A DNA stretch of 64,000 nt from FEN-1073 sp963780865 (GCA_963780865.1 CAWADT010000027.1:1-64000); one strand, 5' to 3'. Shown: positions 19,993 to 30,178, counted from the first letter of the stretch. The notes: generated from the sequence alone by a model not told the origin. Numbers and translations are program-made.

Positions 19993-21265
19993 CAGAGTTC
20001 TGACCCTTCTTCTGATCATCTTTGGCTTGCTGTATGCCGCCCTGCTCACTCGCCGCGGGGATTTGGTTTGGATGACTCTGCCCCTGCTTGCGTACCTGGG
20101 AATGGGAATCGTCCGCTCGCTCCCCTCGGGGGAGACCCGCCTGCAGGCGGGTCGTTCCGTGAAACCATCCGGGACCGGCGACATCACGTCGGCTGAGGTT
20201 TGTGTCACTCTCAGTAATCACAGCGAGGCCGTCGTCCACCTCCGCTGCTCGGATTTGCTCCAGCCCGGAATGAAAATTACCAGCGGCCAGATCCAGCAAT
20301 CGATGGTGCTGGGGCCGCAAGAAAATACCTCGTTCCAGTACGCTTTTCAATCCGAACGCGGAAGCTTCACCTGGAAAACCATCCGGGTCGCGGTGAGCGA
20401 TCCTTTCGGCCTCATCGAAACCGGGCTGGAACTGCCGGCCGCGGCGGAATTTCAGGTGCGGCCGGAGCACAGCAAGCTGCGCCCGTTCACTTTGCGGCCT
20501 CAACACACGTTGCATTCGTCCGGCTCCATCCCGGCCCGGTTGGGCGGCAGCGGCACGGATTTTTGGGGGGTGCGTGAATACCACTCCGGGGATCCGTTGC
20601 GCCGTCTGGATTGGCGCCGCACCGCGCGCCAACCGCGCAAGTTCTTTACCAAAGAGTACGAGCAGGAGGAGATTGCCGATATCGGTTTGATCCTGGATGC
20701 CCGCCGAAAAACGAATCCTTACGTTGGACAAGACAGCCTCTTCGAACATTCCGCTCGCGCCGTGGCCTCGCTGGCAGAGGTTTTTTTGCGCCAGGGGAAT
20801 CGGGTGAGCCTGCTTGTCTACCGGGAACATGTCGTCAATGTGTTTCCGGGCTATGGCAAGCTGCAGCTCAATCGCATTCTCCATACGCTGGCGCAGGTAA
20901 ATCCCAAATCGGACGGCAGCCTGAACGGTTTGCAGTTTGTGCCGATCCATATGTTTTCAAGCCACTCGCTCATCGTGATCTTCAGCCCCCTGACCATCGA
21001 CGATTGGCGGTTATTCCCCCGTCTGCGGGCCTACGGGTATCAGGTGCTGTTGATTAGTCCAAACCCGATGGACTACGCCGAGGCGGCGCTTCCCAACGAA
21101 CAAACCACCCGTCTGGCGGGCCGGCTCACGCGGTTGGATCGCCAACTGGAGATTAGCCAAATCGCCCAATTTTGGATTCCCGTGATCGATTGGCGAGTCA
21201 ACCAGCCATTGGCTCCGCTGGTGCGCAACGCGCTGGCCCATTCCCATATTCAACGAAAACGGTAG
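19985..21265 (+). CDS. DUF58 / von Willebrand-A-like membrane-anchored protein
   Basis: A 426-residue protein with two N-terminal membrane helices (about residues 5-22 and 28-46), a beta-sandwich region (about 60-170) and the DUF58 core with the signature DFWGVREYHSGDPLRRLDW followed by RTARQPRKFFTKEYEQEE. A vWA-like fold follows (IGLILDARRKTN at about residue 235). The partner ATPase MoxR is encoded immediately upstream with an 8-nt overlap, the standard arrangement. The complex is believed to act on extracytoplasmic or metal-dependent substrates; the specific role here is unknown. Confidence 0.9.
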
Positions 21266-21277
21266 GGAGATCCTCGC

Positions 21278-21775
21278 ATGGTCTGGAGAACTCTCGGTCT
21301 CATGTGCCCCATCGCCTACGCGGCCTTCCTGGCCGTCGCGTACGCCCAGGTTGGACAATGGATTATGCTTGCGGTGGTTTTGCTCAACTTTCTGGCTTGG
21401 CTGCTTACATGGCGGTGGCCGTCCATCGAGCTCTCCTCGACCGCGCTGGTGATCTCCGTCGGGTCGGCCGCCGCCGGGTTGTTCGCCGGAACGATGCCGT
21501 TTCTCATGGCCCTTGGCGTGATCTTTGCTCTGGCCGCCTGGGATCTGGTCCTTTGGGAGCAGACCCGGAAAGGAATCGTCGGCTCATCCGCCGGGACGAT
21601 CGCCCTTTTCGAGAATAGGCACTATCAATACCTGGTGATGGCGCTTGGGGTTGGGCTGCTGGCTGCGGCCGCCGGCCAACTCCTCAGTTTCCAGATCCCT
21701 CTTGGCGGAATAATCCTGCTCATGATCCTTGCCTTCGTCGGCCTGGACCGCGTCCTGCATGCGCTTATCAATTGA
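21278..21775 (+). CDS. Hypothetical membrane protein ending the MoxR operon
   Basis: A 165-residue, very hydrophobic protein with about five membrane helices and no recognisable family. It starts 12 nt after the DUF58 gene, preceded by AGGGAGA, so it belongs to the same transcript. The loop between helices 3 and 4 carries WEQTRKGIVGSSAGTIALFE. Nothing suggests an enzyme; a structural role in the MoxR-DUF58 membrane complex is likely but inferred only from position. Confidence 0.7.
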   Translation: MVWRTLGLMCPIAYAAFLAVAYAQVGQWIMLAVVLLNFLAWLLTWRWPSIELSSTALVISVGSAAAGLFAGTMPFLMALGVIFALAAWDLVLWEQTRKGIVGSSAGTIALFENRHYQYLVMALGVGLLAAAAGQLLSFQIPLGGIILLMILAFVGLDRVLHALIN

Positions 21776-22622
21776 AGGCTGATCGCTGGGATGACCGCCG
21801 GGTGCGCCCGGGATGGCGCATGATACTGTGAAATGCCGAAGGTTTGGTTGTATATAGTTTATCCATTCGAACAAAATCACATAAAAAGCCGACCGGATAG
21901 TTCGGTGGCGCGCAGGGGGCACGTCCGGTATTTCCATTCCCCGTCTCAGGCCGCGCTACGATCCCGCCCATCAGATCCATTTATTTGGTTTCAAAACCAC
22001 TGCCTTTGGCAGTGAGTGGAATGAAGAGGATTAACCCTGAATGTAATTTTCTTGAATTCCAATGGAATTAAACGTTCTCGCAACTCTCTGCGCGACGTCT
22101 CTCCTTTAGCCGATAAAGGAATTGGGTTTGATCCGTAACCTCGCCATCCCATCCTGCCCATCCTGCTCCTCCCCTTCCTTCCCGTATCAAGGGAAGGGAG
22201 GAATCATTAAGACAATTGGTAACGAAAGGATCGATGGGAGGGGTGAGATGGGATGGCTTTTTCGGGAAGGCAAATGAGAACAAAGATTAACCGAAGATGA
22301 CCTCAACTAGGAGATGGTAAGAGCGTACCTTCCAGGTGCAGCATTCTAAAGCCGCCGCCTTTGGCGGTGTTGATTCATTTTTCCCAGGAACAACGCTTAC
22401 AGCTTGCGAGGCAAAAACAATATCGCATCTGCCGCGCGGGAAGCAATTCCCGTGGAGAAGAATTCGAGTAACTACTCAGCCTTTCCCCTCATCACTTCCT
22501 TCTCCCAGCATAAGCTGGGAGAAGGTGGCCGAAGGCCGGATGAGGGAGAGTGATACCTGGTCATCAATCCTGTGGAACTCCTTCCATCTTTTCATGGGCG
22601 GAGTAGTTGAGAATTCGAAATC
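21776..22622. other. Intergenic region, 847 bp, with several palindromes
   Basis: No gene supported on either strand. It contains a 7-bp hairpin CACTGCC-TTT-GGCAGTG at 21998-22014, an imperfect CTTCCTTCCC/GGGAAGGGAGG palindrome near 22177-22203 related to the element at 54227, and REP-like copy B at 22468-22575. The region lies between convergent genes. Confidence 0.5.
22468..22575. repeat. REP-like palindromic element, copy B
   Basis: Almost the same sequence as the inverted copy at 58255-58373, from GTAACTACTCAGCC through the CTTCTCCCAGC/GCTGGGAGAAGG hairpin and GGCCGAAGGCCGGATGAGGG to CATCAATCCTGT. The copies match over about 105 bp, longer than a simple terminator, and are 36 kb apart. 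Confidence 0.8.
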
Positions 22623-23108
22623 CTATTCGCCGAGATTCATTGTTAATTCGATTTCATCCCGGATCGGGATTCCGTTTTCTCCCCGCTGCGGGATGGGTTT
22701 GAGCCTCCGTGTTTTTTCCAAGGCGTTGGGGCGCAGCGCGGTCAATACGAATCCACGCTTCTGATAAAAATGCAGGGCCTGGAGATTGTCGTTGGTCGTG
22801 GTCAGCCGCAACCGCCGGCAACCCGAGCCGATGGCGAGGTTTTTCACCGCACCCAGGAGCGCCGAACCAATTCCTTGCGAAGGCGTCAGGCTGTTCAGCG
22901 TTGCAATTTCACAGTCCGGATCCGATAGGACGTAGGTGATCAACCCCGCCCGCAGCTCGCCTTGCATGGCAATGAAGCCGGGTAATTTCAGCGGGTAAAA
23001 AACGGTTTCATGAACCACGACGAAATCCGATCCCCAGTGTTCCACCAGCAGCGATCGGATCCACTCGCGATCCTCGGGAAGCACCGGGCGGATGGAATAT
23101 TCAGGCAT
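22623..23108 (-). CDS. GNAT-family N-acetyltransferase
   Basis: A 161-residue acetyltransferase with a complete GNAT fold. It begins YSIRPVLPEDREWIRSLL and contains CEIATLNSLTPSQGIGSALL with the acetyl-CoA pyrophosphate-binding QGIGSA motif, then RLRLTTTNDNLQALHFYQKRG, the typical motif B. The substrate is not predictable. It stands alone, convergent to the MoxR operon, with a 342-bp gap behind its start. Confidence 0.85.
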   Translation of the reverse strand: MPEYSIRPVLPEDREWIRSLLVEHWGSDFVVVHETVFYPLKLPGFIAMQGELRAGLITYVLSDPDCEIATLNSLTPSQGIGSALLGAVKNLAIGSGCRRLRLTTTNDNLQALHFYQKRGFVLTALRPNALEKTRRLKPIPQRGENGIPIRDEIELTMNLGE

Positions 23109-23450
23109 GATTTTCGGGTTCCAAATTCCTCAAGTAGAAAAATTGTTTCTACTTAGCGGGACTTTCGCCTTTGTACACGGATTGCACCGAAAAGAGCCGA
23201 ATGTACTGAAAAACACGAGTTGTGCTTTTTCACCCAAGAAAAAATTTCGGTGATTTCGGATTATTTTCCGTGTCTCGGTGTACGTTTTCCTCGAACAGAG
23301 AAGTTACGAAAATTGGAGAAACTCAATATTCGATTTTTTCAATCCGCGAAATCCGTTTCATCCAATTCATACGCGAACCCAAATCTTTGGTCTGGCGCCG
23401 CCTTGCTCAAATAATATCGAATAAGCGGAAAATCTTCGACGAAAGGAATT
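23109..23450. repeat. 342-bp gap carrying a GTAC-ended palindromic element
   Basis: The element proper spans 23173-23283: it begins GTACACGGAT and ends in the inverse TCGGTGTAC. It matches the family at 30902-30994, 37789-37895, 42701-42810 and 58173-58429. The rest of the gap is AT-rich, and no open frame within it is convincing. Confidence 0.6.
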
Positions 23451-25987
23451 CTACTCCGTAGCCAACGCTTCGGCCAGAACCTTCCGGCCGATATCCGCCG
23501 CCGTGGACGGTTGTCCTTCCATTACCGCGACCACCACGATCGGATCGGCCGTGCCCGTCTGCAGCCCGGCATACCAGGATACCTCCGGGTTGGTCTCCGC
23601 GCCGGCGCCGCAGCCGGACCATTCTACGGCCGCCGGATCGCCCGTCCCGTGAAATGGCGCGAGCATATTCCTCACGCGCGCGGCGGTATCGGCCGGGATC
23701 ATCGCGGCCGTCCGGCCGGGCACCGCCGGCGTGATCCATCCGGAGGGAGAATCCAACCGCAAGACCAGCCGCGGAGCGGGCGCCATCCCGCCGTCCGCAA
23801 TGGCCGAAAGCGCGACGGCAAGCTGGACCGGGCTGATAAGAATCTTTCCCTCTCCCTCCAATTCCCTTTGAATGCCGCCCGCATCCGCCGGGAAAGCCGG
23901 CGAGAACGCGTACACCGTCGGCAAGTCCATCACCGGGTCGGCATTGAAGCGGAACGCGGACAAAACCTGGCCCGGATAATCGGGATGGGCCAGGATCCAA
24001 TCGGAGAAGGGCGCCGTGCACAGATCGGAACCACTTCCGAGCCATCCGCGGTCGATGGCTTCCGCCGCGAGGAACGGGTACAACATTCGTCCCGGCGGAT
24101 ACAAACCCTGGGTGGCGCGATTCAGCAGGGGCGAGAGCGGCTGGCTGAGGATCTGGTCCCAATTTTGCGCGAGCGTGCCCGGATCAAACGTGGGCGTCGA
24201 GACGAGCGCCAGGATTTCCCCGCTCCCGGCCCGCATCGCGACGATCGCCCCCGCCTGCCCGCCCATCCGGACGCTTCCGAAATCCTGCAGGGTTCGGTCG
24301 ACGGATAAATAGGCATCCACGCCGTCGGCCGGAATACCCAGCACCGTTTCCGACCACCAAATGTCGAGGGAATTGCGCGCCGCCTCGCCGCGGAGCCACG
24401 GATCGAGAACGGATTCCATCCCGCCCTGGCCGTAATACGCCGTGGTGTATCCGACAACCGGAGCGGCCGCCGGATCGGGATACTGGCGCGTGTAACTTCC
24501 CGGCGCGCCTGCCGTCAGCGCGAGCGGCTCTCCGTTGCGGTCGTAGAGATTTCCGCGCCGCGCCTGGCGGTCGTGCAACACGCGCCGGTAGTTGTCGGTC
24601 CGTTCGCGGAGCGCGGACGCGCGGTAAATCCCCCACCATCCCAGGGAAATCCCGGCCGCGGCGAACGCCAGGATCAGGAGCGCGGCCAGCGCCTGCAGCG
24701 GAGGGTCCGAAGAAACAGCGCGCGGGCACTCGGCCGTGGGCGCCGAAAGGACCAGCAACAACCCCAGGACGATCATGCTCGCCAGGAGCGAGGAGCCGCC
24801 GTAGCTCATGAAGGGCAGGGTGACGCCGGTAAGGGGGAGCAGGCGGAGAACGCCCCCGATGATAAGGATGCGATTGGAATCCCAGCAGCGCGCTCAAGGT
24901 TCCGGCGATCAATCGGCCGGCGCCGCTGGGGGAGCGCAACGCCGTGCGAAATCCGCGCGTCACCAGGATCGCGATCGCGATCAGGCACCCTACCGCGCCC
25001 ACTACGCCGTATTCTTCACTTAGCGCGGTGAACAGAAAATCGGAATATGCCACGGGAACCAGCGCCGGCGCGCCCAACCCGGGCCCGCGGCCGATCAACC
25101 CTCCGGCGGCCACCGAAATCAGCGATTGCACAACCTGATACGAAGTATTGGACGGATCCGCCCACGGATTCCACCAGGTGGCCAACCGCAGCCTCACGGT
25201 TGGGTCAACGGCGTACCCGACTCCCAGCATGGAAGCGATCAGCAAAATCCCCAGGAGCGGAAGGATCGGCCGGCGATAGGCGAGATAGAGCACGACCACA
25301 ATCGCGACCAGTAATAAAACCGCGGCGCCCAGGTCCTGCTGGAGAAGGTGCAGCCCGACGCCCGCCGCGCCGAATAGAACCACGGGAAGCGCGGCCCTTG
25401 GGCGGGGGGCGGCGGAGGAATCCAAACCGGGCGCCAGCGTGAAGGCGGCAAAAACCGGAAGCATCCAGCGCAGGAATTCCGACGGTTGAAAAAAGATGCC
25501 GTTCCAACCCAGCCACAAGCCGCGCCGAACCCGGCTCCGCGCCCACGCCGACGAGAAGTGTGGCGCCCAGCGTGAGCAGAACCGCGCCCAGCCAGAGGTA
25601 GCGGTATTTTCTCAGCCAATCCAGATCGTGGGGCAGATTCAGGAAGATGATGACCGCGGCGCAGCCGACCGCCAGCCACAAGGTTTGGCGGAGCGCCGTG
25701 ATGGGTGATAAGCGGACGAGAATTTGCAGACCCCATCCGCACAAGAACATCGCCGTGGAAAAAAGGAACGGGTCGCGGCCGGGGAGCGTTCGATCGAGCT
25801 GGCGATGAACGATCCAGGCCGCCGCCCCCCAAACTGCAAGCGGAACAAACGCCGCCAGATTCGCCGGATGGAAATTCCAACGGCCGTCCTGCACCGAGGG
25901 AGCCAGCAGCAAGGCCGTTGCGTTGACTGCCTGGAAGGCAAATCCAAGCCCCAAGAGCGCCGCTTCCAAACGCGAACGATGGGTCAT
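23451..25987 (-). CDS. SEDS glycosyltransferase fused to a catalytically dead PBP domain (two frame breaks)
   Basis: About 844 aa after removing two single-base insertions (near 25518 and 24873). Residues 1 to about 405 are an FtsW/RodA-type SEDS protein: membrane helices, FFQPSEFLRWML, a loop with AYSDFLFTALSEE keeping the expected catalytic Asp, and LPFMSYGGSSLLAS in the last helices. With no stop, a 13-residue linker (near 24720) leads into a second transmembrane helix and a class B PBP: RRGNLYDRNGEPLAL, a dimerisation part, then a transpeptidase fold. The nucleophile motif reads R-M-L-Y (24078-24089) after LYPPG, where active enzymes have SxxK. The KTGT region is SGCGAGAE (23595-23618). 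The fold-typical LISPVQLAVALSAIADGG is kept. So the polymerase should work while the PBP half is probably only an activator. The start overlaps the upstream FHA gene by ATGA. Confidence 0.8.
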
Positions 25988-26461
25988 GCGGGCGGTTCCG
26001 CGGACGGCGGCGAGCTGGGCGCCGCGGTGGAATCCTCGTCGCGGAACTCGAGCACGAATTCGGCCGACTCGAATCCGGTCGCCCGAGCAAAGGACCGCGC
26101 TTTTTTCAACCGGGATTTGATTAAGAAAGGTTCCATTGCGGAAGTCCAGATCCTCCAGCCACCAGCGGCCGCCTTCCTTCCAGATCCGCGCATGCACTGC
26201 GGATACGGTTTCGTCGGCAAGGGGAATCTCCACGCTTCTGGACCGTCCGATCAGGCAGGAATCCTTCGACAGGGAAAACGGCGGTTTCGGCGCGCCTGCC
26301 TCTTCGATCCTTTGCAGGATCGGACTCCGCCCGCGCGCGGCGCCGAAGGTTTGCGCCGCCCTCAGATCGCGCCAAAGGACGATCAGGATCAGCGCCAGGA
26401 AAGCGTACAGACAAACGGCCAGCGCGATCCGGGCCGCGAGCATGAGAATCGACGCGCTCAT
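25984..26461 (-). CDS. Membrane-anchored FHA-domain protein (FhaB-like; one frame break)
   Basis: About 158 aa. An N-terminal membrane helix (ILMLAARIALAVCLYAFLAL) is followed by a linker and a forkhead-associated phosphothreonine-binding domain with CLIGRSRSVEIPLADETVS, HARIWKEGGRWWLEDLDF, NGTFLNQ and GDRIRVG. Near 26059 one extra C shifts the frame; removing it gives VGEFVLEFRDEDSTAA and the stop at 25984 that overlaps the SEDS gene by ATGA. The order FHA-FHA-SEDS-PBP resembles the actinobacterial fhaA-fhaB-rodA-pbpA locus, where FHA proteins link Ser/Thr kinase signalling to wall synthesis. No kinase or phosphatase gene is in the window. Confidence 0.8.
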
Positions 26462-27252
26462 CCGCGCGTTCCTTCTTCTTCGGCGGGGGCGGATGCGGGG
26501 CGATCGGGCGGGGGAAGGATCGGCTGGGTGATGCTTTCCTCGCGTTCGTCGCCGTAGATGAGTTCGGTGTTGCCCAGGCGGAACACGTCCCCGGGCTGAA
26601 GCACCCACTCGCGGACCACGAGGTTATTCACCCGGAGCCCGTGTTTGGACCCCAGGTCGGTGAGCAGGTATTGTCCTTCGCGGGCCCGCAACTGCGCGTG
26701 CCGGCGGCTGACCAGCGCATCATCCAGCACCAGCTGGTTATCGAGCTGTCGGCCGATGTTGATCACCGGCCGGTTGAGCGCGACGTGGCGCCGGCCGTTG
26801 ACGATCAGAAACGCGCCGCGCGGAAGCGTGATGACCGGATGGGGCTCGGGGGGAAAGGCGTCCGTGTTTTCCTCGGCGGAGCGGAAAATTTCCGGCTTGC
26901 ACGCGGATGCTCGTCTTCGCGCAGGGAAGCATTAGCTTCCCATTCGATCCGGATCGGATGCAGCAAAATCATCTCGCTTTGCCGGATGTGTTCCTCCAGC
27001 TTGGCCGTCAGCAGAATCTTCAGGTCCGGGATGGAGGACGGCGCTCTGCGAAATACGTTTGCCGAACGCCAGGTGGAAAACGTTCGGGGCGATCCAGCGT
27101 CCGTCGGGCCCCGGCCGGGCGCTTTCCTCGAGCGCTTCGATTAAGCGCGCGAGGATCTTCCCGGCGCTCAGCGATTGGGCGGACAGCGCGCCGGTTTTCT
27201 TTTCGAAGATATTCTCGAGTTGGAGTTCAATCTTGCGCAGTGGATCGGCCAT
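26458..27252 (-). CDS. DUF3662-FHA protein (FhaA-like; two frame breaks)
   Basis: About 264 aa. The N-terminal DUF3662 domain (IELQLENIFEKKTGALSAQS, then APNVFHLAFGKR) is the one found in mycobacterial FhaA. The C-terminal FHA domain has VINIGRQLDNQLVLDDALVS, RRHAQLRAREGQYLLTDLGS and HGLRVNN, followed by an acidic/proline tail. Frames change near 27023 (one extra base before IPDLKILLTAKLEE) and again near 26900. FHA domains bind phosphothreonine, so this protein probably tethers phosphorylated wall-synthesis proteins to the SEDS-PBP fusion downstream. The start ATG at 27252 has GAGAGGAA directly before it. Confidence 0.8.
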
Positions 27253-27274
27253 TTCCTCTCCCGGGCAGAGGGGA

Positions 27275-27280
27275 ATTATA
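27275..27280 (-). promoter_or_regulatory. -10 box of the FHA/SEDS-PBP operon
   Basis: TATAAT on the minus strand, 22 nt before the ATG at 27252, giving a leader of about 16 nt that still holds a GAGAGGAA ribosome-binding site. No clear -35. It is back-to-back with the permease promoter. Confidence 0.5.
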
Positions 27281-27313
27281 TCCCTCCGGTATTCCGGCCG
27301 GTGCGGAGTTGGG

Positions 27314-27319
27314 TATACT
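27314..27319 (+). promoter_or_regulatory. -10 box implying a leaderless permease mRNA
   Basis: TATACT ends 7 nt before the ATG at 27327, so transcription should start at or next to the start codon. There is no ribosome-binding site in the gap (GTCGGGC). Confidence 0.5.
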
Positions 27320-27326
27320 GTCGGGC

Positions 27327-28259
27327 ATGTCTTTTCTGAAACGGCTGCTGGAGGGCGCGCTCGTCGTCTGGGCTGTGGCCACTCTCGCCTTCTTTGCCTT
27401 GCGTCTCGGACGCGTGGACCCGATGGCCGCGCTGCTCTCGCAGGGTCTGGCGACCAAACAGCAGGCGGCGGATATGCGCCGAACGCTTGGATTGGACCGG
27501 CCGTTGCTTGCGCAGTACGCGGATTATCTCAGCGGCGCGGCGCGCGGCGATCTGGGACGCTCGATCTTCAGCGGCCAGGCCGTGGCCGGGATGATCGCCG
27601 AAGCCGCCGCGTACACCGTGCCGCTGGCGGTTGTCGCCTGGCTGCTGGCGGTGATTTTTGGGATCGCGTTCGGGGCGATTGCTTCGCGCCGCGACGAGTG
27701 CGGGCCGCGAGGGAGGATCGGCCGCATCATCGGAGCCTTGCTTGCCATCGGCGCGGCCACGCCGGTGGCCTGGTCCGGATTGATCCTCCTTTGGGCGTCC
27801 GTCCCGCTACTCTCGGCGGCGCAGGCGGAACCGCTGCGCGCGGCGCTGCGATTGCTCCTGCCGGCGGCGGCGCTGGCCCTCACGGTCGGATGCAGCATCG
27901 GGCGAGCGGCCGAATCCTCCATCCGCCAATCGCGCGGCGAGCCGTTCCGCCTCGCCTTGCTCGCCCATGGTTTCCCGCGCGGGATCCGATACGAATGGAG
28001 ATTGCTGCGCGCATACCTCTCGCCGGTGCTCGCGCTGGCGGGAATGGAAGCCGCCTTCCTGCTGGGGGGAACGATGATCACCGAGGTGGTCTTCGCCCGG
28101 CCCGGGCTGGGACGGATGCTGGTGGATGCGATTCTGCGCGGAGACTTCCCGGTGGTGCAGGCGGTGCTGGCGCTGGCGGCTTTGGGATACGTGTTCTTTG
28201 GTATGGTCGCGGACTTCGCGGCCGCCGCCCTGGATCCACGGTTGCGGGAGGGGCGATGA
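27327..28259 (+). CDS. Peptide/nickel-type ABC transporter permease (DppB-like)
   Basis: A 310-residue membrane protein with about six helices and the layout of the first permease of oligopeptide importers: FLKRLLEGALVVWAVATLAF (helix 1), RRTLGLDRPLLAQYADYLSG, GDLGRSIFSG and the cytoplasmic loop AHGFPRGIRYEWRLLRAYLS before AGMEAAFLLGGTMITEVVFA, PGLGRMLVDAI and RGDFPVVQAV. These match the BPD_transp_1/EAA-loop region of DppB/OppB. The substrate-binding protein and ATPases are not nearby. The ATG at 27327 lies directly after a -10 box. The next gene overlaps by ATGA. Confidence 0.85.
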   Translation: MSFLKRLLEGALVVWAVATLAFFALRLGRVDPMAALLSQGLATKQQAADMRRTLGLDRPLLAQYADYLSGAARGDLGRSIFSGQAVAGMIAEAAAYTVPLAVVAWLLAVIFGIAFGAIASRRDECGPRGRIGRIIGALLAIGAATPVAWSGLILLWASVPLLSAAQAEPLRAALRLLLPAAALALTVGCSIGRAAESSIRQSRGEPFRLALLAHGFPRGIRYEWRLLRAYLSPVLALAGMEAAFLLGGTMITEVVFARPGLGRMLVDAILRGDFPVVQAVLALAALGYVFFGMVADFAAAALDPRLREGR

Positions 28260-29075
28260 ACCAGGCCGGAACCTTGAATTCGAGTCCCTCCACCGGGGAA
28301 CGCGATATCCCGCGGGCGGCGGTCTTCTGGCTGCTTGTTATGCTCGCAGGCGGGATCTGGACCGCGCTGTTTCCAGAATCCCGGCGCAGGGCCGCCGCTG
28401 CAATCGCCGGATTGGCAGCACTGGCTCGGGACGGATTTGCTCGGCCGGGATTTTGGTTGGAGGCTGCTGTCCGGAGGTATCCACACACTGGCGGTCGCGG
28501 CGGGCGCGGTATGCCTTTCTATTATTTTTGGCGGCTCATGGGGGATTGCCGCCGGGTTGTCGGAGGGGTGGATGGAACGAGTGCTCGACCGCTCAATGGA
28601 TGTCGCGCTGTCGGTGCCGGCGTTGATTCTGGCGCTGGTGATCCTGGCCGCCCTCGGACCGGGAGAGACGGAGGTGGTGATCGCGGTGGGGATGGGCGGA
28701 GCCGCCACCTTCGCGCGGCTGGTCCGGGCCGGAGTGGCGCAAATCCGCGATCGCGAATATTTTCTGGCATCGCGCGCGCTGGCCGCCGGTCAAATCCGGA
28801 TGGTGCGAGCCCATCTGCTTCCCAATCTTGCGGGCCCCCTGGCAACGTATGCCGCACTGCATTTCGGATGGGCGCTGGTGAACGCCGCTTCGCTCACTTT
28901 CCTGGGTTTCGGGGGTTCGCCTTCGGCGCCCGAATGGGGACGAATGCTCAGCGAAGCTCGGATGGTTTTCTGGCAGGCTCCGTTTCAGGCCGCCGCGCCG
29001 GCTTTGGCGCTGGCGGTGACGGTGCTGGCGGTGCAACGCATCGGCCAGTGGGGAATGGAGCGGGACGGGCGGTGA
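28256..29075 (+). CDS. Peptide/nickel-type ABC transporter permease (DppC-like; one frame break)
   Basis: Second permease of the pair, about 272 aa when one extra base near 28375 is removed (TTTCCGAAT read with an added A). It starts MNQAGTLNSSPSTGERD, has helix 1 at AVFWLLVMLAGGIW and continues HWLGTDLLGRDFGWRLLSGG, the DppC signature. Further helices follow, then RALAAGQIRMVRAHLLPNLA (EAA loop) and NAASLTFLGFGGSPSAPEWG near the end. It forms the membrane channel with the preceding DppB-like protein. No ATP-binding subunit follows; msrB comes after a 327-bp gap. Confidence 0.85.
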
Positions 29076-29402
29076 TGCTTTTTGCGGCTTGATCTCCCGC
29101 GCATACCAGGCTGAGGAAAACAAGGGAGAAGTCATTTCACGCGAGCGTCCGGAATATTAATGGCAATGAAGGCCAATAATAATGAGGCCTCGGGAACGCT
29201 TCCGGTCATCCCATTAACCCTGATTTTTCCATTAGAATGCCCCGACTGATCATCTTTTTTAGGGCGGGGAGAGACATTTTTCAGATGTTTCATTAATATA
29301 GATAAAATGGATTAGATATATAATAATTACAATTAATTCCCAAGAATAATTCGCAGGGAAGAAGCACGTCGAAATCAGGCCTTCTATTTAATGGAGGTTG
29401 CC
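29076..29402. other. Intergenic region, 327 bp, AT-rich
   Basis: No gene. It contains a possible -10 box TATAAT at 29319-29324 for msrB, without a good -35, and the msrB ribosome-binding site GGAGG at 29393-29397. A short AGGCC/GGCCT inverted repeat lies near 29170-29190. Confidence 0.4.
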
Positions 29403-29891
29403 ATGGCTGAATACAGGAAGCCCAACGAGGAAGAGATTCGTCAACGACTTACGCCCGAGCAATTTCAAATTACCCAATGTTCGGTTACCGAGCCGGCTTT
29501 CCAGAACACCTATTGGAACAATAAAAAACCGGGAATCTATGTGGACGTGGTTTCCGGCGAACCGCTTTTCAGCTCGCTCGAGAAATACAATTCCGGAACT
29601 GGCTGGCCGAGTTTTTTCAAACCGCTCGAGCCCGCGAACCTCACGTTCCATATCGACCGTGAAATGGGCATGGAACGGACGGAAGTCCGGTCACGGAACG
29701 CGGATTCGCATTTGGGGCATGTCTTCGACGACGGCCCCGAGCCGACGGGAAAACGCTATTGCATGAATTCCGGCGCGCTGCGGTTCATCCCGGTCGAAAA
29801 TATGGAAGCCGAGGGATATGGAAAGTACCTCTCCCTATTCACCAAACCACAAACCGATAAAGGTTCCGTAAAAAACGTTTCCGGAAGTTAA
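29403..29891 (+). CDS. msrB: Peptide-methionine (R)-S-oxide reductase
   Basis: MsrB repairs the R form of methionine sulfoxide in proteins using thioredoxin. The protein has 162 residues with the canonical SGTGWPSFFKPLEP, the HLGHVFDDGPEPTGKRYC strand and the catalytic Cys in RYCMNSGALRFIP. The two CxxC zinc motifs of many MsrB proteins are absent, so this is the zinc-free subtype. I place the start at ATG 29403, because the ATG at 29391 overlaps its GGAGG ribosome-binding site (29393-29397). The C-terminal tail of about 20 residues is poorly conserved. Single-gene unit. Confidence 0.95.
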   Translation: MAEYRKPNEEEIRQRLTPEQFQITQCSVTEPAFQNTYWNNKKPGIYVDVVSGEPLFSSLEKYNSGTGWPSFFKPLEPANLTFHIDREMGMERTEVRSRNADSHLGHVFDDGPEPTGKRYCMNSGALRFIPVENMEAEGYGKYLSLFTKPQTDKGSVKNVSGS

Positions 29892-30178
29892 GGGAAAAGC
29901 GTTTTTTCCGGCGGCTTTTGAGCACCGCGATGGTGTCCCGATTGGGGAGGGTTGAAACCACCGCGGTTTTTGGCGTATAAATTAATTGACCCTCGCCTGC
30001 GGCGGAGTGCGACGCTCCATCCGATTTCTGTGCCTGCCTGGAATTCGATGGTTTGTGGTACCTCCCAAATAGGAAAACCTCCCGCATAGTTAACTGGAGA
30101 GCGGCGTCGGATCGTTTGGAGAAGCCGGCTTTAATCTGCCGGAAGCCACATCCTGAAGAAAGAGGACTCTTTCGAGGT
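29892..30178. other. Intergenic region, 287 bp
   Basis: No RNA gene recognised. The frame of the next gene is open back to an ATG at 30053, which would add 42 residues of low-complexity, basic sequence; I consider this less likely than the ATG at 30179. Confidence 0.35.

Noticed and set aside
27059..29092. A 677-codon open frame over the two permease genes, and an 816-codon frame opposite the HEAT and proS genes (32685-35135)
   Set aside because: Both are shadow frames of GC-rich genes: low-complexity Arg/Gly/Pro/Ala composition, no domain, no ribosome-binding site, and the genes in the other frames are unambiguous.
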